DNA from: Flavobacteriaceae bacterium MAR_2010_72
GTDB lineage: Bacteria > Bacteroidota > Bacteroidia > Flavobacteriales > Flavobacteriaceae
Assembly: GCA_003550275.1 (NCBI GenBank)
Contig: QXCW01000002.1
Coordinates: forward strand, 2,661,001 to 2,725,000
Direction: 5' to 3'
DNA: 64,000 nucleotides
How positions within the stretch are numbered: the stretch's first letter is position 1; each line of letters opens with the position of its first letter. Position numbers and translations under genes: made by a program. Shown in pieces: positions 26,539-35,319 of this stretch. Under the pieces are notes generated by a model, which made no database searches, was not told the origin of the DNA, and saw nothing but the letters and a program-made list of their open reading frames with translations.

Positions 26539-28152
26539 TTATACCAACATTGTTATCGGATTTTCAATATAGCCCTTTAAGGTTTGAAGAAACTGAGCTC
26601 CAGTAGCTCCATCAACCGTTCTGTGGTCGCAAGCCAAACTCAATTTCATAGTATTGCCTACAACAATTTGACCATTTTTAACCACCGGTTTTTCAACAAT
26701 GGCTCCTACAGATAAAATGGCCGAATTAGGTTGATTGATAATTGAGGTAAAACTTTCAATACCAAACATTCCTAAGTTTGAAACGGTAAACGTACTGCCT
26801 TCCATTTCCTGTGGGGTTAATTTTTTATTTCGTGCCCTTCCAGCAAAATCTTTTACGGCTGCTCCTATTTGAGGTAAGGTTTGCTCATTCGCAAATTTCA
26901 CAACGGGAACCACTAATCCGTCTTCCACAGCAACGGCCACACCAATATGGACGTGGTTGTTCAATCGCATTTTATCAGCAAACCACTGCGAATTCACTTG
27001 CGGGTGCTGTTTTAAAGCTAAAGCACAAGCTTTAACCACCATATCGTTAAATGATATTTTAGTATCTGGAATTGAATTGAATTGCTCTCTAAAGGCGATG
27101 GCATTGGCCATATCAAATTCCACATTTAAATAGTAATGTGGTGCAGTAAATTTTGATTCGGCTAAACGTTTAGCGATCACTTTACGCATTTGAGAGTTTG
27201 GTTTTTCATCAAAATCTTCTTGTCCTGACGGTACAAATTTCCCAACGGAAGCTGCAGATGCTGCAGCCGGCGTAAAGTTTTCGATATCACGCTTAACTAT
27301 ACGACCATTTTCTCCCGAACCTTTAACTTGAGACACATTAATCCCTCTTTCATCAGCCATTTTTTTGGCGAGTGGTGAAATAAATATTCTCCCATTTGCA
27401 GAAGATGATTCGGTGGTAGCTGAAACAAGTTTTTCATTGGATGCTTCAGGTTCGGAAGCCTCAACTTTTGGAGTTTCAGCTTTAGGCGCCTCATCCGCTG
27501 GTTTAGAGGCAGATGGTGCACTAAAATTCTTTGACACATTTGAAACATCAGTTCCTTTTGGGCCAATGATTGCTAAAAGCGAATCTACCTTGGCCGAATC
27601 GCCTTCATTTAAACCAATGTACAACAAAGTACCTGATTGAAACGATTCAAATTCCATTGTAGCCTTATCGGTTTCTATTTCAGCTAAAATATCCCCTTCA
27701 TTTACCTCATCACCAACTTTTTTTAACCAAGACGCTACTGTTCCTTCTTCCATGGTATCACTTAATCGTGGCATGGTGACTACAGTAACCCCTTCTGGTA
27801 ATTCCACTTCACCCGAAGACTCCTCTTTTGAATCTTCTTTCTTTTCTTCTTTCGATGCTTTAGTTTCTTTTTTTTCTGAAGTTGCTCCACTTAATAGGCT
27901 TGAAATATCTTCCCCTTCTTTTCCAATAATAGCCAAAAGCTCGTCTACTTTAGTAGTTTCACCTTCCTGAACGCCTATATGAAGCAATGTACCTTCGTGG
28001 AAGGACTCAAACTCCATAGTGGCCTTGTCGGTTTCAATTTCTGCTAAAATATCCCCTTCACTAACCTTGTCACCAACCTTTTTCAACCAAGAAGCTACTG
28101 TTCCTTCTTCCATGGTATCACTTAATCGTGGCATATTAATTACTTCTGCCAT
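26539..28152 (-). CDS. pdhC: Pyruvate dehydrogenase E2, dihydrolipoyl acetyltransferase
   Basis: Core acyltransferase of the pyruvate dehydrogenase complex, 537 residues. Two lipoyl domains lie in tandem with lipoylated Lys43 and Lys163, each in ETDKATMEFES, separated by an Ala/Glu/Lys-rich linker. A peripheral subunit-binding domain follows (ISPLAKKMADERGINVSQVKG). The C-terminal catalytic domain carries the active-site motif LACDHRTVDGATGAQFL. It transfers the acetyl group from E1 to CoA. It begins three bases after pdhA, so the two are one operon; the lipoamide dehydrogenase gene is not in the window. Confidence 0.96.
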   Translation of the reverse strand: MAEVINMPRLSDTMEEGTVASWLKKVGDKVSEGDILAEIETDKATMEFESFHEGTLLHIGVQEGETTKVDELLAIIGKEGEDISSLLSGATSEKKETKASKEEKKEDSKEESSGEVELPEGVTVVTMPRLSDTMEEGTVASWLKKVGDEVNEGDILAEIETDKATMEFESFQSGTLLYIGLNEGDSAKVDSLLAIIGPKGTDVSNVSKNFSAPSASKPADEAPKAETPKVEASEPEASNEKLVSATTESSSANGRIFISPLAKKMADERGINVSQVKGSGENGRIVKRDIENFTPAAASAASVGKFVPSGQEDFDEKPNSQMRKVIAKRLAESKFTAPHYYLNVEFDMANAIAFREQFNSIPDTKISFNDMVVKACALALKQHPQVNSQWFADKMRLNNHVHIGVAVAVEDGLVVPVVKFANEQTLPQIGAAVKDFAGRARNKKLTPQEMEGSTFTVSNLGMFGIESFTSIINQPNSAILSVGAIVEKPVVKNGQIVVGNTMKLSLACDHRTVDGATGAQFLQTLKGYIENPITMLV

Positions 28153-28155
28153 AAC

Positions 28156-29154
28156 TTATATTTTATGTTGTATAAATGGATAATCTTCTTGTTCATATAC
28201 CGCATCGTACATTACACTCTTTTCTGGATAAGGTGATTCTTCTGCAAATTTCTCGCACTCACTAACCAAATCCTTAACACGCTTATCTATCTTCTTAATA
28301 TCAGCTTCAGTTGCATATTTTTTATCCAAAATCACCTCTTTAACCTGGGTGATAGGGTCAATTTTTTTGTATTCTTCAACCTCTTCTTTGGTTCTATAAT
28401 GTTGAGCATCACTCATGGAGTGGCCTCTGTAACGATAGGTTTTTAGTTCTAAAAATGTAGGTCCTTCACCTCGTCTGGCCCGTTGAATGGCTTCATCAAA
28501 AGCTTCAGCGGCTTTTACTGGATTCATACCATCAACAGGTCCACTAGGCATTTCATAGCCTAAACCTAATTTCCAAACTTCGGTATGGTTGGCAGTTCGT
28601 TCTACAGACGTTCCCATGGCGTAACCATTGTTTTCGCACACAAATACAACTGGTAGTTTCCAAAGCATTGCCAAATTAAAAGTTTCATGAAGTGAACCTT
28701 GTCGTGCGGCTCCATCACCAAAACAACACAAGGTCACTGCATCGCTTCCGTGGTATTTATCACCAAAAGCAATTCCTGCTCCTAATGGAATTTGACCTCC
28801 AACAATACCATGACCACCATAAAAACGGAATTCTTTCGAGAATATATGCATAGAGCCACCCAAACCTTGAGAAGTTCCAGTTGCCTTACCGTATAACTCT
28901 GCCATAACGCGTCTTGGATCTACGCCCATACCTATAGGCTGCACGTGATTACGATAGGCGGTTATCATTTTATCTTTGGTCAAATCCATGGCATGCAATG
29001 CGCCTGCTAAAACAGCTTCCTGACCATTATACAAATGAAGAAATCCTCTAACTTTTTGTTGAATATATACTGCAGCTAGTTTATCCTCAAACTTCCTCCA
29101 GAATAACATGTCTTCGTACCATTTAAGGTAAACCTCTTTCGTTATTTTTTGCAT
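28156..29154 (-). CDS. pdhA: Pyruvate dehydrogenase E1 alpha subunit
   Basis: Thiamine-diphosphate enzyme subunit, 332 residues, that decarboxylates pyruvate. Visible are GFLHLYNGQEAV, the phosphorylation-loop-like YRGHSMSDAQHYRTKEEV, and the ThDP motif GDGAARQGSLHETFNLA running to CENNGYAMGT. Its beta subunit gene is elsewhere, as is common in Bacteroidota. The start is the ATG after a -7-like TACTTTTG on the minus strand (29182-29189). Confidence 0.96.
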   Translation of the reverse strand: MQKITKEVYLKWYEDMLFWRKFEDKLAAVYIQQKVRGFLHLYNGQEAVLAGALHAMDLTKDKMITAYRNHVQPIGMGVDPRRVMAELYGKATGTSQGLGGSMHIFSKEFRFYGGHGIVGGQIPLGAGIAFGDKYHGSDAVTLCCFGDGAARQGSLHETFNLAMLWKLPVVFVCENNGYAMGTSVERTANHTEVWKLGLGYEMPSGPVDGMNPVKAAEAFDEAIQRARRGEGPTFLELKTYRYRGHSMSDAQHYRTKEEVEEYKKIDPITQVKEVILDKKYATEADIKKIDKRVKDLVSECEKFAEESPYPEKSVMYDAVYEQEDYPFIQHKI

Positions 29155-29181
29155 TAGTTACGTTATTTTTAAAACGAATAA

Positions 29182-29189
29182 CAAAAGTA
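29182..29189 (-). promoter_or_regulatory. Candidate -7 element of pdhA-pdhC
   Basis: The minus strand reads TACTTTTG, a TAnnTTTG match, 27 bases before pdhA. A matching TTG -33 was not found. Confidence 0.4.
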
Positions 29190-29263
29190 ACACTTTACTT
29201 AATAATAAAAAAAATGAAAAATGTAAAATTGAAGAAGTTTAGTGTTTTAAAGAAATAATGCAA

Positions 29264-29746
29264 TTATAACACGGATTTATCAAATAATAAGGGTAATAAA
29301 TTAGATAATGAGGAAGATTTTACCACTTTGCCTGTTTCTCCCATAAAATAAATTTCGATTGGTGCTTCTTGTTTTACTTCATATTCTGCAATAGCCTGTC
29401 TGCAAGCTCCACATGGTGGTATAGGTGTTAAGGTTTGGTGGATTCTGGATCCAGCAGTAACAGCCATCCTAATTATTTTAATATCCGGGTATTTTGCTCC
29501 GGCATAATAAATTGCAGTGCGCTCTGCACAAAGCCCAGATGGATAGGACGCATTTTCTTGATTGCTACCTATAATCACTTCATCATTTTCCAACAAAATG
29601 GCCGCACCTACACTAAATTTGGAATAGGGTGCATACGCATTTTGCCGTGCATCCATGGCTTTTTGCATTAAAAATGAAATGTCTTCAGGTAATTCATCCA
29701 AATTGTCATAGACAATAAGTTTGGATTCAATTGTTACTTCTTTCAT
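29264..29746 (-). CDS. cdd: Cytidine deaminase
   Basis: Zinc-dependent deaminase of 160 residues that converts cytidine and deoxycytidine to uridine forms in pyrimidine salvage. The two zinc motifs are clear: NENASYPSGLCAERTAIYYAG-type segment with Cys-Ala-Glu, and PPCGACRQAIAEYE with the two Cys. The N-terminal YAPYSKFSVGAA is also standard. It lies between porV and pdhA on the same strand, 110 bases before pdhA, and is separated from porV by a terminator. Confidence 0.94.
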   Translation of the reverse strand: MKEVTIESKLIVYDNLDELPEDISFLMQKAMDARQNAYAPYSKFSVGAAILLENDEVIIGSNQENASYPSGLCAERTAIYYAGAKYPDIKIIRMAVTAGSRIHQTLTPIPPCGACRQAIAEYEVKQEAPIEIYFMGETGKVVKSSSLSNLLPLLFDKSVL

Positions 29747-29787
29747 AAGCTCTTGAGTAGTTACTAAAATACGAAACTATTAGGGAC

Positions 29788-29823
29788 AAAAAAACTATTG
29801 CTTTTAGTAAGCAATAGTTTTTT
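29788..29823 (-). terminator. Terminator of porV
   Basis: On the minus strand an ACTATTGCTT/AAGCAATAGT stem with a five-base loop is flanked by A and T runs. It lies just after the porV stop and before cdd. Confidence 0.8.
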
Positions 29824-29848
29824 CGTTATCTAATAATTCTATACTAAA

Positions 29849-31090
29849 TTAATATTCATCATAAGTACCATCTCCAAAGTTAAAAGTCAAAGAAAAGCGC
29901 AAGGTATTTTCTAAAGGACTCTGGATCTTACTTGCTGAAAATAAATAGGACAGATCTATATTGATGGTGGTATACTTAAATCCTGCTCCAAGCGCAAAAA
30001 ACTTTCGTGCGCCTTTTTCATCACTTTCATTAAAATATCCTAATCGCATGGCGAATGAATCCTGATATTGGTATTCGGCTCCTAAAGCCCAAGTAAACTC
30101 TTTTAATTCTTCACTAAAACCTCCCGGAGCATCACCAAAGGACTGAAAAATTCCGCTTACAAAACTTACATCTTGAGACTTTCCTTCAATAATCACATCT
30201 CTATTTTTAGGTGAACTTGCCAAATCATCCCCATCGTCATAAACACCATTATTATTGTTATCGGTGTATTCATATTCGTCACCTAAAACTGGAGGCGTAG
30301 GCACTAATAATTTTGCAACCTCGGCAGTTACCGCTAATTTGTTGTAATCATCGAAAATAAAATCGAATCCTCCTCCCAATCTCAAGGTCGTAGGAATGAA
30401 ATTTTCTCTTCCTGCGTCGTCATACTTAATTTTTGGACCAATATTTTGAATCGCAAATCCTCCACGCCATCTTCCATTAAAATCATTATAGGCTTCTTCT
30501 TCACTTTGATAATATCCTGCGACATCAACCCCAAGAGAACTTGCAGGGCTGGCGTTATTGTCTACGGCTTGAATTCTTAAATCAGAACGCAAATAACGCA
30601 AGGCAACGGCCATTGAAAACTGATCGGCCAATCGTAAAGCATACGAAGCGTCTATGGTTAATTCATTTGGTTTTTCAATCAAAGCTTGCGAAAATTCATC
30701 TTGAACAATCTCGATTTCCCCTAGACTAAAATATTTCAAACTTGCTGCAAAAGCACTTCGTTCATCAATTCGATTAAAATAGGTGATGTTCCCCAAAAAG
30801 ATATCATTAACCAGCTTACTTAAATATGGTGTGTAACTAATACCAATACCAGATTTAGACAATGAAAATGCATATTTTGATGGATTCCATTGTTGAGAAT
30901 AGGCATCGGCAGAGGTAGCAACTCCCATATCTCCAATTCCAGCTGCTCGGGCATCAGAAGCAATCAATAAAAAAGGAACCCCTGTTGTTATAACTCTTGA
31001 GTCTTGCTGTGGAATAATCGTTGTTGGTTGTTGGGCACTTATTACTGTGCAAAAAGTTAATGTGATTAGTGTTAAAACGTATGTTCTCAT
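29849..31090 (-). CDS. porV: Type IX secretion outer-membrane protein PorV
   Basis: Outer-membrane beta-barrel of the type IX secretion system (also called LptO), 413 residues. A signal peptide ends at ISAQQ; then comes the family segment ITTGVPFLLIASDARAAGIGDMGVATSADAYSQQWNPSKYAF, seen here only in parts, and alternating beta strands to a terminal FSLTFNFGDGTY. PorV carries folded cargo to the sortase PorU and is needed for secretion of proteins with C-terminal sorting domains, such as the 3090-residue protein in this window. A TTG-N19-TATATTTG promoter is placed just upstream (31139-31168). Confidence 0.96.
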   Translation of the reverse strand: MRTYVLTLITLTFCTVISAQQPTTIIPQQDSRVITTGVPFLLIASDARAAGIGDMGVATSADAYSQQWNPSKYAFSLSKSGIGISYTPYLSKLVNDIFLGNITYFNRIDERSAFAASLKYFSLGEIEIVQDEFSQALIEKPNELTIDASYALRLADQFSMAVALRYLRSDLRIQAVDNNASPASSLGVDVAGYYQSEEEAYNDFNGRWRGGFAIQNIGPKIKYDDAGRENFIPTTLRLGGGFDFIFDDYNKLAVTAEVAKLLVPTPPVLGDEYEYTDNNNNGVYDDGDDLASSPKNRDVIIEGKSQDVSFVSGIFQSFGDAPGGFSEELKEFTWALGAEYQYQDSFAMRLGYFNESDEKGARKFFALGAGFKYTTINIDLSYLFSASKIQSPLENTLRFSLTFNFGDGTYDEY

Positions 31091-31138
31091 GTGTTAGTAA
31101 TGTTGAAATCAGATCTGCCTTGGTTCAAACCTATTAAG

Positions 31139-31168
31139 CAAATATAATTTTTTATTATAGTATGACAA
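31139..31168 (-). promoter_or_regulatory. Candidate promoter of porV
   Basis: On the minus strand TTG (31168-31166), a 19-base spacer and TATATTTG (31146-31139) match the Bacteroidota consensus. The TTG lies inside the last codons of porU, so porV has its own promoter at the end of the upstream gene. Confidence 0.65.
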
Positions 31169-34100
31169 GTTTTTGTATTTTTTCTACCTGTTTATTGAGT
31201 TGATTTGATCGTACTTTAAGTTTATAAATATAGACGCCTTTACCTATTTTGTCTCCAAAATCGTCTCGCCCATCCCAAATGATGTCTTTAGACAACGAAC
31301 TTGTGGTTTTACTTCCACCTGACGTTTGGCCATTCAATGTTCTCACCAATTTTCCCGAGACGGTAAATATCTGTATAGAAACGTCCAAAACATCAGAACT
31401 ATTGTGATTAAACCAAAATTCTGTATAATCAATAAACGGATTTGGATAGTTCAGCACATTATTTATGACCAATTCTTCATTTTGATCATGTACAATAAAT
31501 TGAATTTCAGCAGTGGACGAATTATTATAGACATCCCAAGCCTTTAAGGTCAAAGTATGTAATCCCGGTTCTAAATCTCTGAACGGATACGTCACTTTAC
31601 CATTTTGGTAATCGTCTACCTCTGCCTGGTAATAATCATTCAGTACAAATGGATTAGTTTCATCGCCATCAATAATGGCAACAATGTCATGGCCAATACC
31701 ACTTGCAGTATTTATACCGTTTTCATCCTGCAATTTTGCTAATAATGTAGGTGATTCGTTTGTTATGCCACCAGAAACAAAATTTTCATCGTTCATGAAC
31801 AAATTAATAATGGGGCCGGTATTGTCTTCAGCAGCTTTATCATTTATACCTCCAACCTGAATATCAAAACTAGCTCCGGCTTGATCTTGCAAGGGAGAAT
31901 CACTTTGGGCATAAAAACTAGCTTTACCGTTACCAACTGGAATGCCAATATCACGCGGAACAACAAAATTAAATTCGAATAAACCATTTGTTACCGTTGC
32001 CTGCCCCTTAAAAATGACTTCACCCAGAGTTTTAAAATCTAATTGGATGAGTTGGCCATTTTCTCTGGTACCATCATTAGCTAAAGTTTTTCGATCAATG
32101 TCCTTATCAAAAATAGTTGCGGTAAGTATCCCATTGTAATTTGAAAGCAAATTACCTGATTCATCTACAACTTCACCCGACATTTTAACCCGTCCCAAAG
32201 CTTGAAGCACATCGGTGCCTTGACCAATAGCAACATCATTAATTTGGGTGAGATTTATACTGGGTTTTGGAAAAGCCAACTTCATTGCTGGATCGCCTAT
32301 AAAAAACACTAATCGTTTTTGACCATTTCCTGCAATACTATTATCATTTTTTGTTTGTCTCAACGCTTCAGCCATTGAAGGGTAATCATTTGAGCCGAAT
32401 GCAAACAGGTATTTTTCCAGAACAACATTAAAAGAAACCCCCGTAGTCACAAAAATTTGTCTTGTGGTTGTAATAAGGCCTATAGAGCCGCCATTTTTGT
32501 TCCAAAATGTGTATTCGCCAGCAGTTGGACGTGTAGGGTCATCAAATTTGGTATACTCACAGGTAACCGTTACAAAACAATTAAACTTACATAGATTCCT
32601 AACTTCCTGAGAATCGTTTTTATCAAAAATGCGTTCTGAAGCAATACCATCTTCACCACCATGACCAAAATAATTTACTACGAGTGCGCCAACTTCAATA
32701 GCATCCTTAATTTCCTTATTGACTTGTGGATATCTAGAACCACTAGCAGAGGACTCTTGCTGAAACGCATCTGAATGGATTTTTATAACATTTAAAAAGG
32801 GTTTCTGTTGTGTAATATCGTTTCCAATATCATTGGTTGTATTTTGAAGAATTTTTTCCCAGTCTTGATCAACATCATCAGAAATTACAACCACATTATT
32901 TCTCCAGCTTCCATAGGCTTCCTTTTCATGGTACAGTTTAATTTTATCAACCATATCCTTTGCACGTTGAGGATTTTCAACTAGCATTCTACCCACTGCA
33001 ATATCCAATCGGTCGCTGGTTTGCATACCACCTTCGTTGGCGTCCATCATGCCAAAAAAGTCATCAGAAATAAACGAACTCGTAAGGTTAAAACTTTCAA
33101 CTGACAACCAAGAAGGAACGATATTGGTGTTATTAGGAATTCGGTCCTTATAATCAAATGAAGCATCTCCGAAGAGACATAAATACCTTACTCTTTTGTC
33201 AGGGGCGCTGGCGTTATCATAAACATATTTCACCATATTTCGAATAGCAGCGATATCTTGATTGCCTGAACTGAATTCGGTGTAAATCTCATTTAAAGTA
33301 ACCACCTTTACATTAAGACCATACTGATTTCTATTAATTTGTGCCAGTCGTTCAGCTTGTGAAAGCAAATTATTAGGCGATACTATGAGGTAGTCAATGT
33401 CTTGAAACTCGCCTTGATTATTGAGAAAAATAGTGCCCTTTATATTTTGATTGTTTACCGAAGCATTAGATTCTCTTGATGGCTCAAAATAATCTATTCC
33501 CGTAAAAGCCAAATAAGTTCTCAATGTTCCGGCATTAGCTTTAAAACTAAAGTTCGCATCCTTATTGGTGTTAGGAGCCGTGGTTACATTGAATTTATCT
33601 GTAATGTCCCAAACTTCTGAAACCGAAGTCGCATTGGCAAGGGTATATTCAACAACTCCTGAACTACTTGCTACACTTGTGTTCTTAAACGTAAACTGAT
33701 CTTTATCAAAAGTTAGAGCTCTAGTAGCCTCAATAGATATGTAATCCAAATATCCTAATGAAGACGGATTACCATTATTATTATATTTAAGACGCAATGA
33801 AATTTCGGCACCAGGCAAGGTCACTGAATTATTGTATGCATTTGCCGAAGCCAAATTTGTCCCTGAAACCGCATTAAAATTTAAACTGGATAACGCATTC
33901 CCGTTTAGGTTGATCTCCATAGATGTTGCAACATCTGAAATTGCTGCCGCATAAACTCTAACTCTAGCTTGCTGGGCAGTCACTAGATTTGGAAACGAAA
34001 ACTTGTATTCCTTTTCATTTTCAATGTCAAAGCGATCACCAAACCATCGACGCCCCAATTTCACCAAATTGGTTTCATCAACTTCATAAAACTGATAATC

Positions 34101-34997
34101 CTGAAATGTATTGATATTTAAATTTGGGCTAGCACTTGGTTGTGTCATTGGTTGTATGCGCTTGCCTTGACCTGAACTCACATTAACAAAGTAATAGGGT
34201 CTATCTGTAAAAATATTAATATTAGTATTACTCTCTGCGTTATACCCTGTTGGGCCTTCGGCATAAAATAGGATATAATCATCATTACCAAAGTTGCCAT
34301 CACTTTCTCCAACAAATTTTATGGCATTTTCTGTTAAGTCTAATGGATAGGCTACAGCATTTGGAAGCGGTAACATCGCGCCTCCGTTGCCATAAATTTT
34401 TATAGTTCTCGGATCGACAGTATTGACATTAACACCTAATTGACTCAAAAAACTTTTCGATAATCTAAACACTCCTGTTTTATCAACATAAAACTTATAC
34501 CAATTACCCGAACTCAAAACAGAATTCGATATACCAGTAGGTCCAAACCCTCTATTCGCACTAGCACCTGTTGAATAAGAGACATTAAAGGCTGTTATTT
34601 TTTTTATGACTCCATTATCATTTATAATTGGAGAAATTTCGAAATAGGCAGATCGACTAGTTCTGTCTACAGAATTTTGGAGTTGATATTGTGGTTTTGA
34701 TGGTAATGTATTTACTGGCAAATCTTTCAAGTCTGCCGTAGATATGGTTTGATAGGTAATGTTTGTTACCTGAAGAGACTTCTCATTAACCAATGCATTA
34801 GTATCCCATTGCGAAAAAAAGGTAAGACCGTGCTCATCATCATAGCCAAAATTTTGGGTGTTGAATGCAGGCACTTCAATTTTAGAATTTGCAGTTTCTA
34901 AAAATAGTGTACCATTCCAAGCAATTTCAAATTGTTTTTGTTGGGAAAACCCTAACGTAAACGATAAAAGTATGAAAGCAAGTAACTGTTTTTTCAT
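31155..34997 (-). CDS. porU: Type IX secretion sortase PorU
   Basis: Surface cysteine protease and sortase of the type IX system, 1280 residues. It removes the C-terminal sorting domain of T9SS cargo and attaches the protein to the cell surface. A signal peptide (ending at TLGFSQQ) is followed by a long N-terminal region and a C25 (gingipain-type) peptidase domain with catalytic His779 in YFGHGGED and Cys813 in VTCEYTKF. The C-terminus is a beta-sandwich resembling a sorting domain (NYPNPFIDYTEFWFNHN to GKGVYIYKLKV). It lies upstream of porV and divergent from gldJ, as in many Flavobacteriaceae. Confidence 0.96.
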   Translation of the reverse strand: MKKQLLAFILLSFTLGFSQQKQFEIAWNGTLFLETANSKIEVPAFNTQNFGYDDEHGLTFFSQWDTNALVNEKSLQVTNITYQTISTADLKDLPVNTLPSKPQYQLQNSVDRTSRSAYFEISPIINDNGVIKKITAFNVSYSTGASANRGFGPTGISNSVLSSGNWYKFYVDKTGVFRLSKSFLSQLGVNVNTVDPRTIKIYGNGGAMLPLPNAVAYPLDLTENAIKFVGESDGNFGNDDYILFYAEGPTGYNAESNTNINIFTDRPYYFVNVSSGQGKRIQPMTQPSASPNLNINTFQDYQFYEVDETNLVKLGRRWFGDRFDIENEKEYKFSFPNLVTAQQARVRVYAAAISDVATSMEINLNGNALSSLNFNAVSGTNLASANAYNNSVTLPGAEISLRLKYNNNGNPSSLGYLDYISIEATRALTFDKDQFTFKNTSVASSSGVVEYTLANATSVSEVWDITDKFNVTTAPNTNKDANFSFKANAGTLRTYLAFTGIDYFEPSRESNASVNNQNIKGTIFLNNQGEFQDIDYLIVSPNNLLSQAERLAQINRNQYGLNVKVVTLNEIYTEFSSGNQDIAAIRNMVKYVYDNASAPDKRVRYLCLFGDASFDYKDRIPNNTNIVPSWLSVESFNLTSSFISDDFFGMMDANEGGMQTSDRLDIAVGRMLVENPQRAKDMVDKIKLYHEKEAYGSWRNNVVVISDDVDQDWEKILQNTTNDIGNDITQQKPFLNVIKIHSDAFQQESSASGSRYPQVNKEIKDAIEVGALVVNYFGHGGEDGIASERIFDKNDSQEVRNLCKFNCFVTVTCEYTKFDDPTRPTAGEYTFWNKNGGSIGLITTTRQIFVTTGVSFNVVLEKYLFAFGSNDYPSMAEALRQTKNDNSIAGNGQKRLVFFIGDPAMKLAFPKPSINLTQINDVAIGQGTDVLQALGRVKMSGEVVDESGNLLSNYNGILTATIFDKDIDRKTLANDGTRENGQLIQLDFKTLGEVIFKGQATVTNGLFEFNFVVPRDIGIPVGNGKASFYAQSDSPLQDQAGASFDIQVGGINDKAAEDNTGPIINLFMNDENFVSGGITNESPTLLAKLQDENGINTASGIGHDIVAIIDGDETNPFVLNDYYQAEVDDYQNGKVTYPFRDLEPGLHTLTLKAWDVYNNSSTAEIQFIVHDQNEELVINNVLNYPNPFIDYTEFWFNHNSSDVLDVSIQIFTVSGKLVRTLNGQTSGGSKTTSSLSKDIIWDGRDDFGDKIGKGVYIYKLKVRSNQLNKQVEKIQKLVIL

Positions 34998-35120
34998 CTG
35001 ATCGAGATATCTGCTATTTCAAATTGAACAAACAACTTGAAAGGCTTTTATCCATAATAGCAATTTATAGATAATTAACGACTATCTAATATAGTTATTA
35101 TGACTTTTCAATTTTTTATT

Positions 35121-35128
35121 CAAAAGTA
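35121..35128 (-). promoter_or_regulatory. Weak candidate -7 element of porU
   Basis: The minus strand reads TACTTTTG (TAnnTTTG), 123 bases before porU. No TTG at 17-23 bases upstream. The region 34998-35319 holds the divergent porU/gldJ control region and no further gene that I can see. Confidence 0.3.
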
Positions 35129-35257
35129 CAACAATAATTGATTTAATACTGCGTTATTGAAATGCAAAATACGTCGACAAAACGGTCAAAAATCCGACGT
35201 TCTGTATGAAAAATAGGGTGAAATGCAACATTTTTTGATAATTTCCTTCAAAAAAAA

Positions 35258-35286
35258 TTGTTGTTTTCGCTTTAATTACTATATTG
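35258..35286 (+). promoter_or_regulatory. Candidate promoter of gldJ
   Basis: TTG (35258-35260), a 19-base spacer and TATATTG (35280-35286) approximate the TTG/TAnnTTTG pattern, lacking one T. It is 33 bases before the gldJ start. Confidence 0.45.
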
Positions 35287-35319
35287 CGTGTCTAAATTTA
35301 ACTTGCTTACTTAAAAAGT

